Assembly (NCBI GenBank): GCA_963682025.1
Contig: OY821517.1
Location: forward strand, 24,719,620-24,783,619
Length of the DNA stretch: 64,000 nt
Source: Cordilura impudica
Lineage: Eukaryota; Arthropoda; Insecta; Diptera; Scathophagidae
Direction of reading: 5' to 3'
Position 1 is the first letter of the stretch. Each line of letters starts with the position of its first letter. Shown in pieces: positions 57,211-64,000 of this stretch. The notes beneath the pieces are model-generated. The model was not told where the DNA came from. It was given only the letters and a program-made list of their open reading frames with translations, and did no database searches. The position numbers and the translations under genes were made by a program.

Positions 57211-58007
57211 CAAGGTTCAGAAAATACACACACGAAACACACAATGTTCTGTTCAAAAGCAGCCAACACATATCTTTATTTTCATATCAATTATGTGCGT
57301 TTTTAAATTTTCTACGGTGCCCAACACAACCATGACTGTGTTCGTTTTAATATTTCGTTATTTAAACGAACATTTTTGTATCACATTCTTTTTGTTTCAA
57401 TCACACATAAAGCACACATTTTTGAGTGTTGCTTTATTTGAAGTTCATGTTCTGGTACGTGTAATGAAAAAAAACACAGAACATGTACAATAAACAGGTT
57501 CGAGTTCAGTTATATTTTAAGTCGTGTTGTGACTCGTGTAGTAAGAAAAAACACAACATGTACAATAAACAGGTTCGAGTTCAGTTATATTTTAAGTCGT
57601 GTTTAAAATATAACTGAACTCGAACCTGTTTATTGTACATGTTGTGTTTTTTCTCACTACACGAGCCACAACACGACTTAAAATATAACTGAACTCGAAC
57701 CTGTTTATTGTATATGTTGTGTGTTTTTTTTCAGTACACTTACCAGAACATGAACTTCAAATAAAGCAACACTCAAAAATGTGTACTTTATGTGTGATTG
57801 AAACAAAAAGTATGAGATACAAAAATGTTCGTGTAAATAACGAAATATTAAAACGAACACAGACATGGTTGTGTTGGGCACCGAAGAAATTTTTAAAACA
57901 AACATAATTGGTATGAAAATAAAAATATGTGTGTGTTGGTCTAAGTTATGTTTGTTTACATATATGTACGAGTTTTTTATTCAGTGTGTGTTTTTTTCTG
58001 AACTCTG
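57211..58007. mobile_element. Near-perfect 0.8-kb palindrome: fold-back hAT-type MITE (FB)
   Basis: Ends CAAGGTTCAGAAAATACACA (57211) and, inward from 58007, CAGAGTTCAGAAAAAAACAC. An exact 8-bp duplication CTTTTTAT lies on both flanks (57203-57210, 58008-58015). Two arms of about 395 bp meet at about 57608 with almost no spacer. Each arm contains two direct copies of a segment with ACAATAAACAGGTTCGAGTT. The open frames on both strands (57182-57493, 57705-57905) are mirror images of the same arm sequence, not genes. TIR start and 8-bp duplication point to hAT. Confidence 0.85.
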
Positions 58008-58899
58008 CTTTTTATACAAATTAAGATTTTAATGCAGTAAGCTAGTGTAACCCAAAATACATCATTTACAAAAAAAAAAAAAAATGCCGTTATGTTGTTT
58101 TTTGTTGTTAAGTCCAAAAAAAACAAAAAAAAAATTAAAAACACATGCTAAGTCCAGCTGAAAACAACAAGCGTTACGTTTCAATAAATTGCTTTAATAG
58201 AATTAAATACGATTTTTGTTTATTTGTGTTGCGACAAACATTTCTAAAAATTAACTAAATAATTATTTAGTTATTTTAACTTTAAAGGTAACTATTACTT
58301 ATATATTTATTCTAGGAAAACATAGCTAAATTATAAATTTTAATAGGCTATTGTCATGTATTCTTCCGCCATTAATAACTTCAATCAAGACGATTATGGA
58401 ATTGAATCGGATGACGGAGTTCAAGGAATTGTACCCAATGGGTTTAATAGTGAATCCGATGATTCGTACGAGTTACCATCGACATCAAAAGGACGCAAGA
58501 AGAGAGTTCGTATGGAAAATCCTGCTTGGTTTGGGCCCAGAAATAAAGATCGTAGAGAAAAGGTTAATAGCTACTTGGGAAAACAAAAGGCAGGTAACAG
58601 TTGGTATTATGAAAAAAGAAAACAGCCACGTACACTGAAGGAAAGACGTAGCTGTAAAAAAAATATCACCATGAAGTGTGCACAGATTACAGACGGTGAT
58701 AGAAAAAAAAATTTACAGAGTTTTGGAAAATGAAATGGACTGAAAAAAAGGTTTACGTAAACACTTTGATTCAAATTGTTCCAACTTTAAAACCTCGAAA
58801 TAGAAAAGTGGACGATGAATCTAGAAGACATGTGACGGTGATCTGTTTTGCGCTTTACTGTAACAAAAGAATTTCTGTTACAAGCAGAATAAGAAAGAA

Positions 58900-61180
58900 G
58901 AAAAAAATAATAACCTTGATCTTGAAATTATTTTCAAGTTCAAGTATGTACATATAAACAACAACTTATATGGTAATAGGTTGATGGCATTTTTTTTTAT
59001 GGCGTATTTTTTCTCTTCATTGTGTTGAAGTAAATCATGAACACATTCATATGCAATCATGCTGGTCAAACCACGTATTTTCTTGTATTGATCTCACTTG
59101 CTCTCATAGTCATATATGAGTGTGAGTGTTATAAATACTAGAGAATATTATGAATGCATATGAATGTTCTCATTGAATTGGTGGTGACTTTGTTTTTATT
59201 AATAAACAGGTTTTTATCTGCAGATTAATGAATGAAGATGAGAAGGTTTGATGTAATAAAGTAAAATTTAAATCAGGGAGTTGAATTTTGTTTATTGAGA
59301 AGAACGGTTGAGGAAAAACCCTCTTAAAAATTTAAAATGTAGTCTTAATTAAAGTTTAAAGTAAAGTTAAGTAAATAAAAATTGCATATTGTTGAAAAAA
59401 AAAATTTGTTTTGCATATAAGAACTTAAAAAGAAAGAAAAAAATTTAAAGATTAAGAAAATTAAAATGTAGTGTAAGAAAATAAATAATGTTTTATTAAT
59501 AAATTATAAGTTTAAAATAAAAAATCAACTATTGAACTTAAAAAAAAAAAATTACTCAGTGAATAGACTAAAGTCAAAAAAAAATGAATGATGCACAAAA
59601 AAAAAATGGAAATGTTGCATGATTTGCTGACAAATAAAGCTAAAAAACAAAAAAAAAACTTAAAATGGAAACCCTAATGAAATATGAAGGAGTTTTAATA
59701 AAGTTACATGCCAAAATAGAAAAACATATAGCGAGACACAACCACGGCGTCTGGCGGCAGCAGCTTCATCCTCAACAACTACAACCATATGGCGGTAATT
59801 AAAAGAAACTAATTAAATTGTTTTCTTAAATCTAAATTAAATAAAAAAAATTTCCTAAGATTTGTCTAACTATAAATTAAAATTATTTTTTAAAGATTTT
59901 TCTAATTATAAATCAAAATTTTTTTTTGCTAATTATAAATTTAAACTAAATATCAAATATTTTTAGATATGAGGTTTGCTAAAATTAAAATTGTGCAAAA
60001 ATCAAAATTGTGCTAAAATTAAAATTTTTCTACTATTAAAGATTTTCCTAAAATTTAAAAAAAAACTTTCCTAAAAGTAAAAAAAAAAAATTGTCCTATA
60101 ATTAAACTTTTCTAAATCTTGCTAATTATGGTATAAAATTAAAAGAAGAACAAAAAGAAAAACAAAAATTTCTTAAGATTTGTCTAACTATATACGAGAA
60201 TTTTTTTTAAGATTTTTCTAATTAGAATTTAAAAGTTTTCTAAATGTGAGGTTTTCTAATTAAACCAAATTTTTGTCATTAAAATTTGCTAAGTGTAAGG
60301 TATTCTAAATATAAAAATTTACCTAAATACAAAATTTTTCTAAAATTACATAAAAAAAGTTTTCTAATTATAAAATTTAAATAAATATATAATTTTCGAA
60401 ATGTCAAAATTCGCAAAATATAAAATATTCGAAATATAAAAATTTTCTAAATATAAAAATTCTTTCTAAATATAAATTTAAACCAAAATTTAACTAAAAA
60501 TTTTCTAAATTAAGAACTTTGCTAAATATAAAATTAATCTAAAAATTTTCCTAAATAAAAATAAAATTGAGCTAAAATTAAAAGTTATAGTAAGAAATAT
60601 AATTTAGCTAAAAATAAAATTTTGCTAAAATTTTCCTAAAACAGAATTTTGCTAAAATTTAAAAATTCTTCTAAAATTAAAATTGAGCTATATTTAAAAA
60701 TTTTCCTAAAATTAAAATTTCCCTGAAAATTAAATTTTGCTAAACTTAATTTAAAAAAAACCTTAAATGAAGGTAAAATAAATAAAATTTGAAAACCCCA
60801 TGTAGAAAACCAAAACCAAACCTAATCTTTTCATTGAAGTGGGTTACCTCCAATTGAGATGGAGTCGAGGTAATATGGTAGGGAGGGCAAAAAGGGGCAG
60901 AACACCTCGTCCCCAATCCCAAGGTAAGTATGGCCATCCGTCCCATTTAGCGTCCGATTTTTTGACAGTTGTTTTTTTTTTAATCGCACGTGAAAATCTG
61001 TAGTGCGGTTTCCCTGGGCCTGAGCAAGACCCCACCCATCCGGCGAGCTAGGCCCCTACGCCAGCACGTGCGACCAGCAAAGGCTCAGGGAAACGGAAGC
61101 GGATTTTCCACCAACGCCGCACCATTACAGACATAGAACCTTATAATACTATCTGAGAGTATGTATAAGATGCAAATATT
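58900..61180. other. Insert or intron between the two coding parts of the lineage-3 gene
   Basis: No protein homology. 59300-60770 is A/T-rich with loose TTTTCTAAATATAAAATT-like repetition. No clean GT..AG pair joins CNKRISV to VCKTFF in frame; a one-nucleotide phase mismatch remains, so an insertion with flank damage is as likely as an intron. A GC-rich block at 60840-61110 is listed separately. Confidence 0.45.
60840..61110. other. GC-rich island of unknown origin
   Basis: In AT-rich surroundings this stretch is clearly GC-richer (AAGGGGCAGAACACCTCGTC, ACCCCACCCATCCGGCGAGC, CTACGCCAGCACGTGCGACC). GGTTTCCCTGGGCCTGAGC near 61008 and GCTCAGGGAAAC near 61083 can pair as a long-range stem. It could be the leader of a LINE or the end of an unrecognised element. 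I cannot name it. Confidence 0.45.
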
Positions 61181-62454
61181 AGAGTATGCAAAACATTTTT
61201 CTTAAACACTTTGAATATTGGTGGGCGAACAGTTATTGATTGGCTGAAAAAGCCTTTAGTTTCAACAACAAGTTCAAAGAAAACTGCTCAAAAAAAAAAA
61301 AAATATAATCAACAGCTGAAAGGCAATGCCTAAATTCTTTTTTTGTTTCTCTGCCCTCAATGGAGTCTCATTATAGTCGCGCTGATACCAAAAAAAAAAT
61401 ATTTACTTTCAGAGTGGAGTTCAAAAAGTAAACTTTACGACTTTTTTGGTAATGACTGGTGTAATCAAAAGAACATTCGACCACTTTCTGCTTCGGTTTT
61501 TTATCAAACATTCAATGTCAAAAATATGGCCCTATTTGCACCTAAAAAAGAGCAATGTGAAATATGTACAAAATTTTCAGTCGGCAATCTCTCGCAAGAA
61601 GAATACAATCTTCAACAAAAAAAGAAAGAAGAGGCCAGAAATGAAAAAAGCAAAGACCGTGATGAAAAAACCCATGTTTCAACAGTAGATCTTCAAGCTG
61701 TATTAATGGCTCCAAAATCACAAGTAAGCAGCTTATACTACCGAACAAAGTTGCAGGTTCACAATTTGGTTTTTTTAATCTTGAGAACCAAAAAGCTAAC
61801 TGCTTTTTATGGAATGAAGTGGAAGGTGGATTAGGTGCTGAAGATTTTGCAAGCATTTGGACTTACTTTATTGAAAAAAAAAGTTCTTTGTGGAAACGAC
61901 ACTCCAGAATTTATAATTTTTTATAATGATGGTTGTACTTATCAAAACCGAAATTCTGTGATGAGTAATGTCTTGCTTAATTCAGCAATCCAACATAATA
62001 TTACTATTGAACAAAAAATCCTTGAAATAGGCCACACGCAAATGGAAGCAGAAAAAAAAAATGTTGACGTCCCTGGTGAATATATCGGTATCTGCAAAAC
62101 AGCTCGAAAAAAAAGACTGAACCCTATGATGTCACATATTTGGATTACTCGTTTTTTAAAAATTTCAATAGCGTCAAACTTTATAAAAGTATTCGACCTG
62201 GACGCGGTAAAGGCGATTCCAAAGTAACAGATATTCGTGCTATTAAATACACTCTTAAAAGAGATATATATTTTAAACTTCGAGTTTCTGAAGAATGGAA
62301 AATTTTACCACAAAAAATAAATAAAAATATAGACTCTATGGAGTTTTCGAATTTGGAAAACCTTTACCAGGAAAGAAGAAAAATAAAAGCTAGAAAATAC
62401 AATGACTTACAATTTTTAAAATCAAGTTTACTTAGCGATCACCATAAATTTTAA

Positions 62455-63187
62455 TGATTTACCTCACCTATGATTTGTTTTTTAATAACTTATTCTTTTA
62501 CTTTAATAGTACAAACATGTGAAAATTAAATTATTTGGTTTTGTTCACATCAACTGTATTATTTTATATATTATTAATTTTCTTTTTAGTCAACAGCAAC
62601 ACAATAAGTCTGTAGTATTTTTATTAAAAAAAATCTCCAAAAAAATCAATAAAAATAAAAAAAATAAAAAAATTTAAACAAAATTATTTATTTTATTTTT
62701 GTCAACAGCAATGAAATAAGCCTGTAGTATTTTTTGTTAAAAAAATAAAAAATCACCAGAAAAAAATCAATAAAAACAAAATATAAAAAAAAAAAAAACT
62801 TGTAAGAAATATAAAAGTCCACATTTAAAATAGAAAATCATAAAAAGCAAATATGTTAAGTCCCAAAAGAGCATATAAGTCTGCAAAACCTATATTTTGG
62901 AATTCTACGATTATTTGTACTTACGCGAGATGAACTAGAGAAGAAAACTACGTTTACAGATTTTAAAAAAGTTAACCCAAAAAAAAGTTAGACAGTTTTT
63001 TGTCCCACCTGAAAATTTAAAAAAATGGACTTGGAGTGAAAAGTACGTGGCCTTCATGTAGAGATGGCGTGACAAGTGCCAATTTTGTCTGTTTATTCAG
63101 TAGGGCCAAGATGTCCTGACAATTCATTAACTAGAGAAAAAGTTACCTTTATAAAAATTATGCTGCTTGTAAAGTTTGAGAAAAAAA
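62455..63187. other. Non-coding gap with a ~112-bp tandem duplication at 62589-62785
   Basis: GTCAACAGCAA(C/T)..AATAAG(T/C)CTGTAGTATTTTT at 62589 recurs at 62701, each followed by AAAAATCAATAAAAA(T/C)AAA. This is a simple tandem duplication in the 3' flank of the lineage-3 gene. The rest up to 63187 shows no gene; the left end of the following mariner must lie here but I could not identify its TIR. Confidence 0.5.
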
Positions 63188-64000
63188 ATGGATTGCAAAG
63201 AGTTTCGTGTTTTGATTAAACATTATTTTTTGGAGGGAAAGAATACCGTCCAAGCCAAAGAATGGATTGATCAACATCATAGTGAATCTTCACCGTCATA
63301 TTCAGTGGTTAAAAGGTGGTATACCGAATTTAAACGTGGTCGTACGACCACAAATGAAGCAGATCTCCCTGGTCATCCAAATGAGGCAGTTACCGAAGAA
63401 AACGTAGGAAAAGTGCATCAGGTTGTATTGGATGATCGAAAGATTAAAGTGAGTGGGTGACTGACATCATTAAGATATCAACAGAGCGAGTTCGGCAAAT
63501 ATAACATGATCATTTAAGCATGAAAAAGCTTTTTGCGCGATGAGTGCCGCGATTTTTAACAGATGAACAAAAACTGAAACATGTTCATGATTCAAAGTAT
63601 GCTTTGGAGAAGTTTGATATAAATTCAACTGAATGTTTACATCGATTTATAACAATGGATGAGACGTGGATTCATTGTTATATTATGGAATACAATAGAT
63701 AGCTTGCGGAGTGGTTACAAGTGTGCAAAAGCCGGCCAAAGACTCAACAATTGGTTGGAAAGGTTATGACCAGTGTTTTTGGGATGAACGTGGTATAATA
63801 TATATCGATTGCTTGGAGAATGGAACAACAATAACTGCCAAGTACCACCATGTTGAATTATTGAACAGATTGGATGAAGAAATTAAGAAAATACGACCCC
63901 ACTTAAATAAGAAGAAATCGTATACCATCATGACAATGCACCGGCTCATTCATCTGCTTTGGCTTCAGAAAAATTGAAGTCTTTAAATTACGAATTGCTT
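63188..64000 (+). pseudogene. Broken mariner transposase, cut by the window end
   Basis: ATG at 63188 opens MDCKEFRVLIKHYFLEGKNT, VQAKEWIDQHH and VKRWYTEFKRGRT, the paired helix-turn-helix part of mariner transposases. Frame breaks follow (63460, about 63500, 63700, about 63780 and later). Then KLFAR, PRFLTDEQKLKHVHDS, ITMDETWIHCY (first catalytic Asp), IIYIDCLENGTTITAKYHH, EIKKIRPHLNKKK and HDNAPAHSSALASEKLKS (second catalytic Asp, reached through another frame). The spacing and motifs fit the DD34D mariner family. The copy is inactive as read; the 3' end is outside the window. Confidence 0.75.

Larger units (their letters stand above)
58356..62454 (+). pseudogene. Transposase-like gene, SDG..QNRN group, lineage 3; breaks only in A-runs
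   Basis: From the ATG at 58356: acidic/Ser N-terminus, KKRVRMENPAWFGP, CKKNITMKCAQITDGDR, then (frame change in A9 at 58703-58711) EFWKMKWTEKKVYVNTLIQ and CNKRISV (about 58880). After 2.3 kb without homology it resumes at about 61188 with VCKTFFLNTLNIGG, SLPSMESHYSRADTKKK, (A10, 61390-61399) YLLSEWSSKSKLYDF, FAPKKEQCEICTKFSVGNL, VDLQAVLMAPKSQ, LWNEVEGGLGAEDFAS, (A9, 61874-61882) IIFYNDGCTYQNRN, ILEIGHTQMEAEKKN, (A8, 62107-62114) PYDVTYLDYSFFKNF, YKSIRPGRGKGDSK and a C-terminus ending SDHHKF at 62454. The Asp in VDLQ, the Asp in NDGC and the Glu in QMEA are candidate catalytic residues. All four frame changes need only one base in a homopolymer, so the true sequence may be open. It could be an active or domesticated copy with an intron, or a relic. 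Confidence 0.7.

Noticed and set aside
57182..57907. Proteins on both strands of the palindrome
   Set aside because: The two protein-like frames are nearly identical because the arms are inverted copies; they overlap the element ends and have no family match.

Overview
The window looks like intergenic, transposon-packed DNA from a dipteran fly, probably a higher (calyptrate-like) fly. The basis is strong A+T richness, insect families of mariner, LOA/I-like, CR1/Jockey-like and RTE-like LINEs, Helitron-type and hAT-type miniature elements, and dispersed repeats carrying GTCCGTCCGTCCGTC and GTAACGCATCGAAA that are typical of fly intergenic DNA. I recognise no host protein gene, rRNA or convincing tRNA. 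The species is inferred, not read.

Layout. 1-5340: a small MITE, AT-rich DNA, a type-A fly repeat and a broken transposase-like gene (minus strand, lineage 1 of an 'SDG..QxKN' protein group). 5341-9084: a 5'-truncated LOA/I-like LINE and a CACTG-ended DNA transposon with a decayed zinc-finger transposase candidate. 9441-18941: Helitron copies, MITEs, type-A repeats and a dead LINE. 19385-24480: a minus-strand LINE split by a 3.0-kb DNA transposon with about 500-bp inverted ends and a second SDG-lineage gene. 26400-29811: a nearly complete RTE-like LINE with one frameshift. 29825-33665: an 18-bp minisatellite interrupted by a dead mariner. 35137-38965: a type-B repeat swollen by a 2.5-kb (TTAAAAA)n array. 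38966-41491: a third unclassified transposon-like gene, split by a truncated RTE-like LINE with a matching target duplication. 42265-58007: LINE scraps, fold-back hAT-type elements, Helitrons, an internally deleted mariner and a near-perfect 0.8-kb palindrome. 58356-62454: a third SDG-lineage gene whose four visible frameshifts all lie in runs of A. 63188-64000: a broken mariner running off the end.

How the parts relate. Nothing here forms an operon-like pathway; the organisation is layers of insertions. The order of events can be read at several places: a DNA transposon into a LINE, a LINE into a DNA transposon gene, a fold-back element into a MITE, a MITE into a Helitron, and LINEs into fly repeats. 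The most interesting content is the set of unclassified cut-and-paste-like elements: three relics of proteins with an SD-x(4-5)-Q(x)KN-like motif, one CACTG/TTA element whose protein resembles the RAG/CMC layout, and one 'DTT..NTG..NG.C' protein. Termini and candidate target duplications are visible for two of them.

All homology calls are from memory of protein families and by-eye reading; no database search was possible.
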